Translations under genes and position numbers: made by a program
Notes under the pieces: model-generated
What the model was told of the DNA's origin: nothing
Databases searched by the model: none
Seen by the model: only the letters and a program-made list of their open reading frames with translations
Shown: positions 32,011 through 40,542 of the stretch, piece after piece
Position numbering within the stretch: position 1 is the first letter of the stretch
Layout: every line of letters begins with the position of its first letter
DNA from: Pseudomonas alloputida
GTDB taxonomy: Bacteria > Pseudomonadota > Gammaproteobacteria > Pseudomonadales > Pseudomonadaceae
Assembly: GCF_021283545.2 (NCBI RefSeq)
Contig: NZ_CP128540.1
Span: 2,453,501-2,517,500, forward strand
Length of the DNA: 64,000 nucleotides
Direction of reading: 5' to 3'

Positions 32011-33238
32011 GGGCGGGCTCCGGGTTCAAGGCTGCTTCGACGATTTCGACCCAGTGGCGCACGGGCGTGCGTCCAGCTCCGTCGAGGTGGGCCTGGCAGC
32101 CTATGTTGGCTGTGGCAATGAGGTGCGGTTTACCGCTTTCCAGCGCATTCAGACGATTGTCGCGTAGTTGCAGTGACAGTTCTGGCTGGGTCAGCGAATA
32201 GGTGCCTGCCGAGCCGCAGCACAGGTGGCCATCGGGCACCGAGGTCAGGGTAAAGCCAAGCCGTGTCAGCAACGCCTCTACCGCGCCGCCCAGCTTCAGT
32301 GCGTGCTGCAGGGTGCATGGACAGTGGAAGGCCAGGCGCTGTTCGGCGCACAGGGCCAATTGTTCGATCGGCTCATCGCGCAGGATTTCCACCAGATCGC
32401 GGGAAAGGGCGCTGACCCGGGCGGCCTTGGCAGCGTAATGGGGGTCTTTTTCCAGCAGGTGGCCATAGTCGCGGACAAACGCACCGCAGCCGCTGGCGGT
32501 CTGCACGATAGCCTCGACACCCGCTTCGATGGCGGGCCACCAGGCGTCGATATTGCGCCGTGCCCGCTGCAGGCCTTGCTCCTGGGCATTCAGGTGATAG
32601 TCCACCGCGCCACAGCATCCGGCCTGCCGGACCGGTTGCACACTGATACCCAGGCGGTCGAGCAGCCGCGCAGCAGCGGCATTGGTATTGGGTGACAGGG
32701 CCGGCTGCACGCAGCCTTCCAGCATCAGTATCCGGCGTGCATGGCGCACTGCCGGACGCTGGCCCGGTGTGGTGACTTGCGCCGGCAACTTGCGTTTGAC
32801 TGAGGCCGGTAGCAGCGGGCGCAGCACCTGGCCGCTGCGGGTCAGGGCCTTGAACAGTGCCGGGCGCGGCACCACCGCACGCAGGCCCAGGCGCAACAGG
32901 CGCTGGCCGAGCGGGCGTGGCACCTGCTGCTCGACCACTGCGCGGCCGATGTCCAGCAGATCGTGGTACTTCACCCCCGATGGGCAGGTGGTTTCGCAGT
33001 TGCGGCAGGTCAGGCAGCGGTCCAGGTGCAATTGGGTGCTGGCGGTGACCGGCTCGCCTTCGAGCATCTGCTTGATCAGGTAGATGCGCCCGCGCGGGCC
33101 GTCCAGTTCGTCGCCCAGCAACTGGTAAGTGGGGCAGGTGGCGGTGCAGAAACCGCAATGTACACAGGTGCGCAGGATGCGCTCGGCTTCGTCGGCGCGG
33201 GCCAGGCGGCGCGATGTTTCGCTAAGGTTGGTTTGCAT
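32003..33238 (-). CDS. glcF: glycolate oxidase iron-sulfur subunit
   Basis: 411 residues. Two 4Fe-4S motifs at the N-terminus (CVHCGFCTATCPTY near residue 26 and CLTCRNCETTCPSGVKY near residue 76) are followed by two CCG domains, each ending in the expected CCG (CCGAVDYHL and CCGSAGTYSL). With GlcD and GlcE it forms the membrane-associated glycolate dehydrogenase passing electrons from glycolate to quinone. It lies 9 bp after glcE. Confidence 0.95.
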   Translation of the reverse strand: MQTNLSETSRRLARADEAERILRTCVHCGFCTATCPTYQLLGDELDGPRGRIYLIKQMLEGEPVTASTQLHLDRCLTCRNCETTCPSGVKYHDLLDIGRAVVEQQVPRPLGQRLLRLGLRAVVPRPALFKALTRSGQVLRPLLPASVKRKLPAQVTTPGQRPAVRHARRILMLEGCVQPALSPNTNAAAARLLDRLGISVQPVRQAGCCGAVDYHLNAQEQGLQRARRNIDAWWPAIEAGVEAIVQTASGCGAFVRDYGHLLEKDPHYAAKAARVSALSRDLVEILRDEPIEQLALCAEQRLAFHCPCTLQHALKLGGAVEALLTRLGFTLTSVPDGHLCCGSAGTYSLTQPELSLQLRDNRLNALESGKPHLIATANIGCQAHLDGAGRTPVRHWVEIVEAALNPEPAHA

Positions 33239-33247
33239 GGGCTGGCC

Positions 33248-34300
33248 TCACAGGTCCGGGTACAGGCGACCAGGGTTGAACACCCCCTGGGGATCGAGCT
33301 GCTGCTTGAGGGCGCGGTGGTAGCGCATCAGTGCAACCGGCAGCGGCGGGCTGCTGGCTGCACCGGGGGCGTAGCAGGTGGCGTGGCCGCCCACCCTGGC
33401 GACCTGGTCGCGAATGGCCTGCGCCGACGCGCAGGTCTTGAGCCAGCGCTGGGCCCCCCCCCAGTCGAGCAGTTGCTGGCCGGGCAGGTCCAGCTCGCCG
33501 GTAACGGTGGGTACGGAAAGGCGCCACAGGGGGGCGGCGTCGGCAAAGAACGCCAGGCGCTGTTCGCGCAGGTCGCTCCAGAAGCGGTTATCGAGCGTGT
33601 CGCCCCCCAGCCGCTGGCGTGCCGACTGCACCGACCCTTCGCCGCCTTCCAGGCGCAGGTACAGCGTTTCGCCTTCATGGCAGGCGGCGCTGATTGGCAG
33701 CGATTGCTGACCCCATTCGGCCAGCTCGGCCAGCGCTTCATTGCGGCCCATCGCCAGGCGCAGGCTCAGGCATAGGCGAGGCCGTGGCAGCACTTTCAGC
33801 GAAACCTCGGTCAGCAGCCCCAGGCATCCGAAGCTGCCCGCCATCAGGCGTGACACATCGTAGCCGGCGACGTTCTTCATCACCTCGCCACCAAAGCGCA
33901 GCAGCTTGCCGTGGCCGGTGATCACCCGTGTACCCAGTACAAAGTCGCGCACCGACCCGGCCCACGGCCGTCGCGGGCCAGACAACCCGGCCGCAACCAT
34001 GCCGCCCAAGGTGGCCTCGGGGCCCAGGTGAGGTGGTTCGCAGGGCAGCATCTGGCCGGCCTCGTGCAGGGCTGCCTCGATCTCGCGCAGGGGGGTACCG
34101 GCGCGGGCCGTGAGTACCAGCTCGGTGGGGTCGTAGCTGACGATGCCGCGGTGCTTGCGGGTGTCGAGTACTTCGCCAGCCACCGGGTTGCCGAGCATCG
34201 CTTTGCTGTTGCTGCCCTGGATACGCAGCGGCGTACCTTCGTTCAGCGCCTGGTTGACCTGCTCCAACAGCGTTTGGCTCATGTCGCGGTCCATGCTCAT
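33248..34300 (-). CDS. glcE: glycolate oxidase FAD-binding subunit GlcE
   Basis: 350 residues, one FAD-binding PCMH domain: LRIQGSNSKAMLG, LTARAGTPLREIEAALHEAG, LPCEPPHLGPEATLGGMVAA and GKLLRFGGEVMKNVAGYDVS. It resembles GlcD but lacks the long cap domain, as expected for GlcE. ATG 34300 overlaps the glcD stop as ATGA, and an in-frame open frame further upstream lies entirely inside glcD. Partner of GlcD and GlcF. Confidence 0.95.
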   Translation of the reverse strand: MSMDRDMSQTLLEQVNQALNEGTPLRIQGSNSKAMLGNPVAGEVLDTRKHRGIVSYDPTELVLTARAGTPLREIEAALHEAGQMLPCEPPHLGPEATLGGMVAAGLSGPRRPWAGSVRDFVLGTRVITGHGKLLRFGGEVMKNVAGYDVSRLMAGSFGCLGLLTEVSLKVLPRPRLCLSLRLAMGRNEALAELAEWGQQSLPISAACHEGETLYLRLEGGEGSVQSARQRLGGDTLDNRFWSDLREQRLAFFADAAPLWRLSVPTVTGELDLPGQQLLDWGGAQRWLKTCASAQAIRDQVARVGGHATCYAPGAASSPPLPVALMRYHRALKQQLDPQGVFNPGRLYPDL

Positions 34301-35799
34301 CAGAAGCGCTCCAGCTCGGGGAAGGGCAGTTGCCCCTGGTGCACGTGCAGGGCGCCGAATTCGGCGCAGCGGTGCAGGGTGGGAATGTTCTTGCCGGGGT
34401 TGAGCAGGCCCTGGGGGTCGAAGGCGGCCTTCACCGCGTGGAACAGGGTAATTTCGTCGCTGTTGAACTGCGCGCACATCTGGTTGATCTTCTCGCGCCC
34501 CACGCCGTGTTCACCGGTGATGCTGCCGCCCACTTTCACACACAGCTCCAGAATCTTGCCGCCGATCGCTTCGGCACGCTCCAGCTCGCCGGGCAGGTTG
34601 GCATCGAACAGGATCAAAGGATGCATGTTGCCGTCGCCGGCATGGAACACGTTGGCCACCCGCAGGCCGTACTCCGCGGACAGGTCGCTGATGCCCTTGA
34701 GCACCCGTGGTAACTCGCGGCGCGGGATGGTGCCGTCCATGCAGTAGTAGTCCGGGGAGATGCGTCCCACGGCCGGGAAGGCGTTCTTGCGCCCGGCCCA
34801 GAAACGAGCGCGCTCGGCTTCGTCGCAGGCCAGGTGCACCTCGCGGGCCCCGGCTTGCGTCAGCACGGCGGCGACGCGCTCGCAGTCGTCGTAAACATCG
34901 GCTTCCACGCCATCCAGTTCGCACAGCAGGATCGCCGCCGCGTCCACCGGGTAGCCGGCATGGATGAAGTCTTCAGCGGCGCGGATCGCCAGGTTGTCCA
35001 TCATCTCCAGGCCGCCGGGAATGATGCCGGCAGCGATGATGTCGGCGACTGCCCGGCCGGCGTCCTCGACGCTGTCGAAACTGGCCAGTATCACCCGCGC
35101 CACCTGGGGCTTGGGCAGCAGCTTGACGGTGACTTCGGTGACGATACCGAGCATGCCTTCGGAGCCGATGAACAATGCCAGCAGGTCGAAGCCGGGGCTG
35201 TCCAGGGCATCGCTGCCCAGGCTCAGGCGTTCGCCCTCGACCGTAAGGATGTCCACCTTGAGCACATTGTGTACGGTCAGGCCGTACTTGAGGCAGTGCA
35301 CGCCACCGGCGTTTTCGGCGACGTTGCCACCGATCGAGCAGGCAATTTGCGAGGAAGGGTCGGGTGCGTAGTACATACCATGGGGTGCGGCGGCCTGGGA
35401 GATGGCCAGGTTGCGTACGCCCGGTTGCACGCGGGCGTAACGCCCCTGCGGGTTGACCTCGAGGATACGGTTGAAGCGCGCCATCACCAGCAGGATGCCC
35501 TTGGCCAGCGGCAGGGCACCACCAGACAGGCCGGTACCGGCGCCACGCGCAACCACCGGTACGCCGCGCTGGTGGCAAAGCTTCAACAGCGTCTGCACCT
35601 GCTCCAGGCGCTCGGGCAGCGCCACCAGCAGTGGCACGGTGCGGTAGGCCGACAGGCCGTCGCATTCGTACGGTTTGAGGTCTTCATCGCGGTGCAGGAT
35701 TTCAAGATCCGGCAGGGCATCGCGCAGCGCCTGCAACAGGGCGGCCAGGTCCACGTTGGGCAGCGCGCCATCGACGCGTTCGTCGTACAGGATATTCAT
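34300..35799 (-). CDS. glcD: glycolate oxidase FAD-linked catalytic subunit GlcD
   Basis: 499 residues, equal to the E. coli protein. The FAD domain has VVARGAGTGLSGGALPLAKG, VQPGVRNLAISQAAAPHGMY and CSIGGNVAENAGGVHCLKYG; the C-terminal cap domain ends with SITGEHGVGREKINQMC, the His-containing active-site segment. It oxidises glycolate to glyoxylate. ATG 35799 matches family starts; a longer frame from 35844 is possible. First gene of glcDEFG, divergent from glcC, with two GlcC-type palindromes between. Confidence 0.96.
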   Translation of the reverse strand: MNILYDERVDGALPNVDLAALLQALRDALPDLEILHRDEDLKPYECDGLSAYRTVPLLVALPERLEQVQTLLKLCHQRGVPVVARGAGTGLSGGALPLAKGILLVMARFNRILEVNPQGRYARVQPGVRNLAISQAAAPHGMYYAPDPSSQIACSIGGNVAENAGGVHCLKYGLTVHNVLKVDILTVEGERLSLGSDALDSPGFDLLALFIGSEGMLGIVTEVTVKLLPKPQVARVILASFDSVEDAGRAVADIIAAGIIPGGLEMMDNLAIRAAEDFIHAGYPVDAAAILLCELDGVEADVYDDCERVAAVLTQAGAREVHLACDEAERARFWAGRKNAFPAVGRISPDYYCMDGTIPRRELPRVLKGISDLSAEYGLRVANVFHAGDGNMHPLILFDANLPGELERAEAIGGKILELCVKVGGSITGEHGVGREKINQMCAQFNSDEITLFHAVKAAFDPQGLLNPGKNIPTLHRCAEFGALHVHQGQLPFPELERF

Positions 35800-35891
35800 C
35801 GGCTCACTCGCAACGGTTTTTGTTGTTGTTGGCGAAGCGGTCACCGATGCAGCGTGCGCGTGCTAGTGTTTGGGGTCGAGTGAGATGTTGA

Positions 35892-35979
35892 CTGGTCCTA
35901 CCAGTTTCTTCGGGCAGTACTGTCTATTCACGGTTCTGTCTGGCTAGATTGGCGATATAAGTCAAAGTGGTCCTACCAG
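35892..35979. promoter_or_regulatory. two GlcC-type operators
   Basis: CTGGTCCTACCAG at 35892-35904 and GTGGTCCTACCAG at 35967-35979 share TGGTCCTACCAG and fit the FadR-subfamily GntR consensus TGGT-N3-ACCA. They are 75 bp apart, one near the glcD promoter side and one 15 bp before the glcC start, consistent with control of both genes. Confidence 0.75.
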
Positions 35980-35993
35980 CAGGAGTGTGCGCA

Positions 35994-36758
35994 GTGGGTA
36001 CTGAAGGCAAGGCCAAGGTCGCCGACCAGGTGGCCGAACGGGTTGAGCGGCTTATCGTCGAAGGCGTGCTCAAGGTGGGCCAGGCACTGCCGTCGGAGCG
36101 GCGGCTGGTGGAAAAGCTTGGCTGTTCACGTTCGGCCTTGCGCGAGGGCCTGCGCGTTCTGCGTGGGCGCGGCATCATCGACACCGAACAGGGGCGGGGT
36201 TCGTTCGTCGCCGATCTCACCGGGCAGGCGGGTGCTACGCCTTTGATGCACCTGTTCAGTTCGCAACCGCGCACTCTGTTCGACCTGCTGGAGGTCCGGG
36301 CGTTGCTGGAGGCTGAGTCGGCGCGGCTGGCGGCGTTGCGGGCTACCGACGTCGACCGCCTGCTGATCCGCCGGCGCTACGAAGAAATGCTGGCTGCGCA
36401 CGAGGCTGCGCAGGCGCTCGATGCCCGTGAGCATGCCCGCCGTGACCATGCCTTTCACCGGGCCATCAGTGAGGCGTCGCATAACCCAGTGCTGGTGCAT
36501 ACCCTGCAATCGCTCAGTGACCTGACGTTGAGCACGGTGTTTGCGTCGGTCAACAACTTGTACTGCCGGCCAGCGCAGAAACGCCAGATTGATCGGCAGC
36601 ATGCGCGGTTGTACCGCGCAGTCATGGAACAACTGCCCGAGCAGGCGCAGCGGGCGGCGCGTGAGCATATCAACGGCATACGCGACAGTTTGCGGGAGAT
36701 CGAGCAGGAAGAGCAGCGCCTGGTCAGGGCGACCATGCGTATGGATGGCTGGGGGTGA
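35994..36758 (+). CDS. glcC: glycolate-responsive GntR/FadR-type regulator
   Basis: 254 residues. The winged helix (AERVERLIVEGVLKVGQALP, LVEKLGCSRSALREGLRVLR, ERGRGSFV-like QGRGSFVADL) is followed by an FCD domain with the metal-binding His/Asp pattern (RRDHAFHRAISEASHNPV, ARLYRAVMEQL). GlcC activates glcDEFG in response to glycolate. GTG 35994 is used because AGGAG lies eight bases upstream. The gene is divergent from glcD, with palindromic sites in between. Confidence 0.92.
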   Translation: MGTEGKAKVADQVAERVERLIVEGVLKVGQALPSERRLVEKLGCSRSALREGLRVLRGRGIIDTEQGRGSFVADLTGQAGATPLMHLFSSQPRTLFDLLEVRALLEAESARLAALRATDVDRLLIRRRYEEMLAAHEAAQALDAREHARRDHAFHRAISEASHNPVLVHTLQSLSDLTLSTVFASVNNLYCRPAQKRQIDRQHARLYRAVMEQLPEQAQRAAREHINGIRDSLREIEQEEQRLVRATMRMDGWG

Positions 36759-36770
36759 AGCGGCCTTGTA

Positions 36771-36813
36771 TCGGCCCTCTCGCGTCGAACCGCCGCGAAA
36801 GGGCCGGTACAGG
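36771..36813. terminator. long imperfect hairpin between glcC and the DUF2388 gene
   Basis: TATCGGCCCTCTCGCG pairs with CGCGAAAGGGCCGGTA around a GCGGCGG/CGAACCG centre. It lies between convergent genes and probably terminates both; no long T-run. Confidence 0.55.
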
Positions 36814-36818
36814 TTTAC

Positions 36819-37136
36819 TCAATGGTCAGCCACAGGGTCATCTTGCGACAGGATGGCCCGGGCCAGCTCTTCGTCGTTGGCCTGCAGCCCAGGATGGTCC
36901 TTGCGGGCCTGTTCAAGCGCCGACTCCACATAGGCGCCGCGGATGGTACCGCCGCTGGCGACGAACGCTGAAAGTTCGTCACGGGCAGGGATGATCCGTT
37001 TGTCGTCCTTGAAGGTCGAATACAGCGAAGCGGAAATACCGGCCGAGGTGGCGACGTCGCCCGCATCGACGCGGGCCAGGGCAGCACCGGCAGGCATCAG
37101 GAGCAGCAGCGCAGGGGCGAGCAGTAGGTGGCGCAT
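36819..37136 (-). CDS. DUF2388 family exported protein
   Basis: 105 residues. A clear signal peptide (MRHLLLAPALLLLMPAGAAL, cleavage ALA-RVDA) leads to a mature domain with SAGISASLYSTFKDDKRI, ARDELSAFVASGGTIRGAYV and LQANDEELARAILS, the pattern of DUF2388, a family of small Pseudomonas periplasmic proteins of unknown role. GGAG lies eight bases upstream of ATG 37136. Monocistronic and convergent with glcC. Confidence 0.8.
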   Translation of the reverse strand: MRHLLLAPALLLLMPAGAALARVDAGDVATSAGISASLYSTFKDDKRIIPARDELSAFVASGGTIRGAYVESALEQARKDHPGLQANDEELARAILSQDDPVADH

Positions 37137-37417
37137 GTCGTGTTCTCCAGTAGCGTGAAGCACAGGGAAATAAACCACTCAGTATCTAAGACGGCGGGGG
37201 CGTTGGGGTAGTTCCCTTATCCTGGCTGGAGGGTGTCGGGGACAAGGTGCACCTGTCGCTGACGAGGTGGCTGAACTCGCGGGTTGCAAGCTGGCGACGG
37301 ATCGCGTCTTGGATTGACCGCGTCGGGACGCGCGTGATTTGCTTGGGTGGATGGTGCTTCGCGGGCAAATCCGCAGAGGGCCCTGCCGATCATTCAAAGG
37401 AAACTGAAGGTTCGCCC

Positions 37418-38044
37418 ATGTCCGACTACAAGCTGCACTGCTTCGCCGAATCCGGTAACGCCCACAAGGCTGCGCTCATGCTTGAACTCACCGGCCAGAA
37501 CTGGCAGCCGGTGTTCGTCGACTTCTTCCATGGCCAGACGCGTGAGCAAACCTGGCGCGATGAGGTGAACGAGCAGGGCGAGGTGCCGGTGATGGAACAC
37601 GCTGGCAAGCGCATCACCCAGTCTGCGCTGATCCTCGAATACCTTGCCGAACAGACCGGCCAGTTCGGGCCTCGCGATGAAGATGAAAAGCGCGAGATCT
37701 GGCGCTGGATGCTGTTCGACAACCATAAGTTCACCAGCTATTACGCTGCGCTGCGCTTTTTGTTTTGCCTGAAGAACACCGGCGAAACCGATGTGACGCG
37801 GTTCCTGCGCGAGCGTGCCACGGCGGCTTACCGTATTGTCGACGCGCACCTGGCGAAGACGCCATTCATGGTCGGTGGCCGGTTGACCATCGCCGACCTG
37901 TCGTTGGCCGGGTATGTGTTCATGCCGGAAGACACCGGTATCCCGTTGGCAGTGTTCACGCACATCGAGGCGTGGAAAGCCCGCATCCAGGCACTGCCGG
38001 GGTGGAAACACCCGTATGAGCTGATGCCGCGCACGGCATCCTGA
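37418..38044 (+). CDS. glutathione S-transferase
   Basis: 208 residues. The N-terminal thioredoxin-like domain has LHCFAESGNAHKAALMLELT with a serine at the active-site position, the cis-proline segment GEVPVMEHAG and the glutathione-contact ITQSALILEYLAE; the C-terminal helical domain holds FMVGGRLTIADLSLAGYV, the N-capping box. It conjugates or otherwise uses glutathione; substrate unknown. ATG 37418 has AAGG upstream. The 280 bp before it contain a half-REP-like stretch near 37365 and no gene. Confidence 0.88.
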   Translation: MSDYKLHCFAESGNAHKAALMLELTGQNWQPVFVDFFHGQTREQTWRDEVNEQGEVPVMEHAGKRITQSALILEYLAEQTGQFGPRDEDEKREIWRWMLFDNHKFTSYYAALRFLFCLKNTGETDVTRFLRERATAAYRIVDAHLAKTPFMVGGRLTIADLSLAGYVFMPEDTGIPLAVFTHIEAWKARIQALPGWKHPYELMPRTAS

Positions 38045-38086
38045 CCCATTCGCGGCAAAAACCGGCACCACGGCGGCCCGGCGAAA

Positions 38087-39982
38087 TCACGTGTGTGGCA
38101 CACCCCGAGTGGGTGCGCCGCCCGCATACTCCGGCTTCAGGTGCCCTTGCTCGTCCAGCAGATAAGCATCCATCACCTCCCGCACCACCGGCCCTGCGAC
38201 CCGGCCTCCAGCCTCACCGTTCTCGATCATTACCGCCACCACCACACTGGGGTGCTCAGCCGGAGCAAAGCCGACAAACAGGGCGTTGTCGCGGTGGCGC
38301 TCAAGGGTCTTGTTGCGGTTGTAACGCTCACCCTGCTTGATCGCCACCACCTGCGCGGTACCGCTTTTGCCGGCAATTCGGTACTGGGCACCGGCGGCCG
38401 CGGCGCGAGCAATGCCGCGCGGGTCGTGCATGACCATCTGCATGCCCTGGCTGACCTGGTCCCAGGCATGCTTGTCGTGCAGCACGATGTCGGGCATGGG
38501 GTTTGGGTCGATCGGCGTATCGCCGCCCACGGTCATGGCCAGGTGCGGGCGGTGCCACACGCCCTTGCTTGCCAGCAGGCTGGTGGCCTGGGCCAACTGC
38601 AGGGGGGTGACCTGCATGTAACCCTGGCCAATGCCAAGGATCAGCGTCTCGCCGGGGAACCAGGCCTGGCGTCGTGTGGCGCGCTTCCACTCGGCCGAGG
38701 GCATCAGCCCGGAGGCTTCCTCGAACATGTCCAGCGACACCTTCTGGCCCAGGCCGAACTCGGCCATGTAGTCGTGCAGCCGGTCGATGCCCAACTTGTG
38801 CGCCAGGTCGTAGAAGTAGGTGTCGTTGGAACGCATGATGGCGGTGTACATGTCCACCCAGCCGTCGCCGCTGCGGTTCCAGTTGCGGTACTTGTGGTCA
38901 TAGTTGGGCAGTTCGTAGTAGCCCGGGTCGAACACCCGGCTGCCAGGGGTGATCACCCCGCTGTCGAGGCCAGCGATGGCCACTTCAGGCTTCACGGTCG
39001 AGCCGGGCGCATACAGGCCGCGCAGGACACGGTTGAACAGTGGGCGGTCGATGGAGTCGCGCAGCGCGGCATACTGCTTGAAGCTGATGCCCTTGACGAA
39101 CAAGTTGGGGTCGAAGCTGGGGTTGCTGACCATCGCCAGTACGTCACCATTGGCCGGGTCCAATACCACCACCGAGCCACGGCGGTCACCCAGCGCTTTT
39201 TCTGCGGCTATCTGCAAATGGGCGTCGAGGGTGAGGACTATATCCTGCCCGGGGGTCGGGTCCTTGTGGTTGAGCACGCGCATCACCCGCCCCTGAGCGT
39301 TGGTCTCGACCTCTTCGTAGCCCACGTGGCCATGCAGTTGGCTTTCGTAGAAGCGCTCGATGCCGGTCTTGCCAATCGATTGGGTGCCGCGGTACTCAGT
39401 GCTGTCGAGCGTTTTGGCTTCTTTCTCGTTGATGCGCCCCACATAGCCCACTGAATGCGCGAAATGCCCGGCCAGTGGGTACTCGCGGATGAACTGCGGC
39501 TCCACCTCCAGGCCCGGCAGGCGGAACTGGTTCACCGCTACCAGGGCGATCTGCTCCTCGCTCAGGCCCACCATAAGGGTTACGGGCTCGAACGGTTTGC
39601 GGCCACGGCGCAGGTCCTTGTCGAACTGCTTACGGTCGTCTTCGGTCAGGCCCAGCACCTGCGTCAGGGTGTCGAGCACCTTGGCCGAGTCGCCGCCGGC
39701 CCGCTCCCGGGTCATGGTCAGGTCGAAGCTGGGCTTGTTGTCGGCCAGTACCACGCCGTTGCGGTCGTAGATCAGCCCGCGTTCGGGGGCGATGGGCAGC
39801 ACGTGCACGCGGTTGTTTTCCGACACGGCCGTTTGCTGGTCGTGCTGCAGCACTTGCAGTACATAGAGCCGGCCCACCAAGACGGCACACAGGCTGAACA
39901 CCATGGCAGCGCAGGCCAGAAGCCGACGGTTGACCAGGTGCTTTTCCTTTTCGTGGTCCTTTAGCGGGATGGGTTGCGGCAT
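38087..39982 (-). CDS. mrdA: penicillin-binding protein 2 (transpeptidase MrdA), paralogue
   Basis: 631 residues. One N-terminal membrane anchor (about 19-40), a PBP dimerisation domain, then the transpeptidase domain with Ser328 and Lys331 in APGSTVKPE, the SxN motif at 385 (MRSNDTYFY) and KSGT at 539 (IAGKSGTAQ). PBP2 crosslinks peptidoglycan of the lateral wall with RodA. No rodA, lytic transglycosylase or dacA gene is adjacent, so this is a copy outside the usual rod cluster; KT2440 is remembered to have two mrdA genes. Convergent with the glutathione transferase gene. ATG 39982 has AGGAT upstream. Confidence 0.9.
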   Translation of the reverse strand: MPQPIPLKDHEKEKHLVNRRLLACAAMVFSLCAVLVGRLYVLQVLQHDQQTAVSENNRVHVLPIAPERGLIYDRNGVVLADNKPSFDLTMTRERAGGDSAKVLDTLTQVLGLTEDDRKQFDKDLRRGRKPFEPVTLMVGLSEEQIALVAVNQFRLPGLEVEPQFIREYPLAGHFAHSVGYVGRINEKEAKTLDSTEYRGTQSIGKTGIERFYESQLHGHVGYEEVETNAQGRVMRVLNHKDPTPGQDIVLTLDAHLQIAAEKALGDRRGSVVVLDPANGDVLAMVSNPSFDPNLFVKGISFKQYAALRDSIDRPLFNRVLRGLYAPGSTVKPEVAIAGLDSGVITPGSRVFDPGYYELPNYDHKYRNWNRSGDGWVDMYTAIMRSNDTYFYDLAHKLGIDRLHDYMAEFGLGQKVSLDMFEEASGLMPSAEWKRATRRQAWFPGETLILGIGQGYMQVTPLQLAQATSLLASKGVWHRPHLAMTVGGDTPIDPNPMPDIVLHDKHAWDQVSQGMQMVMHDPRGIARAAAAGAQYRIAGKSGTAQVVAIKQGERYNRNKTLERHRDNALFVGFAPAEHPSVVVAVMIENGEAGGRVAGPVVREVMDAYLLDEQGHLKPEYAGGAPTRGVPHT

Positions 39983-40183
39983 CTGTGAATCGATCCTGAG
40001 GGGTGGCAATACGCGCGCGATCGGGCCGCGGATGCTACGCAACCCGTACCGCACCCTCAAGACGAGCCCCGGCTGCCCGCTGGCTGGCATCGGCTGTGTG
40101 CCCCATGATCAGGGCGCTGAGGGGGAATATGAAGATTTGTTCATTGCGGAGTCATGATGACGAGTCAGGGGTGGTTTTTTATA

Positions 40184-40201
40184 ATTTGTGGATCCACAAA
40201 T
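40184..40201. promoter_or_regulatory. VanR-type operator, perfect 18-bp palindrome
   Basis: ATTTGTGGATCCACAAAT is fully symmetric around TGGATCCA, the core shared with sites at 40350, 46163 and 46252. The Caulobacter VanR operator (ATTGGATCCAAT) has the same core. Confidence 0.75.
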
Positions 40202-40349
40202 CGATTCTGTTCGGTAACCGAACATCAGTTTTCGTTGGTTGTGAATTTATAAACTATTGAATTTATTTATAAAAAATATGATTTTTACTGGCAATGAACT
40301 GAAATTGGTCGCGCCTGATAGTTAGGCAGTGGTTTCGTCACGTTGTCTG

Positions 40350-40357
40350 TGGATCCA
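40350..40357. promoter_or_regulatory. VanR-type operator core near vanK
   Basis: TGGATCCA with flanks TCTG and TTAT, 186 bp upstream of the vanK start and closer to the gene than the 18-bp palindrome. Confidence 0.6.
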
Positions 40358-40542
40358 TTATCTGGTTGATTAGCGCCTGACAACGGCCGGAGCCCTCCTG
40401 CCGTATGCGATAACAATTACAAAAAGGGTCCAGTCATGAATGGCTATCCAGCGGCACTGAACCGTCAGGGTTCCTCCCGTTGCGCCTGCGCGTGCGCATC
40501 GTTCCTCTCGCCTTTGGCCAAGCCTGGCCGGCAGGTGACCCC

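Larger units (their letters stand above)
39983..40542. other. 560-bp control region between mrdA and vanK
   Basis: Divergent intergenic region. The section 40170-40300 is strikingly AT-rich for this genome (runs such as TTTATTTATAAAAAATATG). It contains two VanR-type sites (40184 and 40350) and probably an UP-like element or an MvaT/TurB binding region; the promoter hexamers were not assigned with confidence. No gene is supported. Confidence 0.5.
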
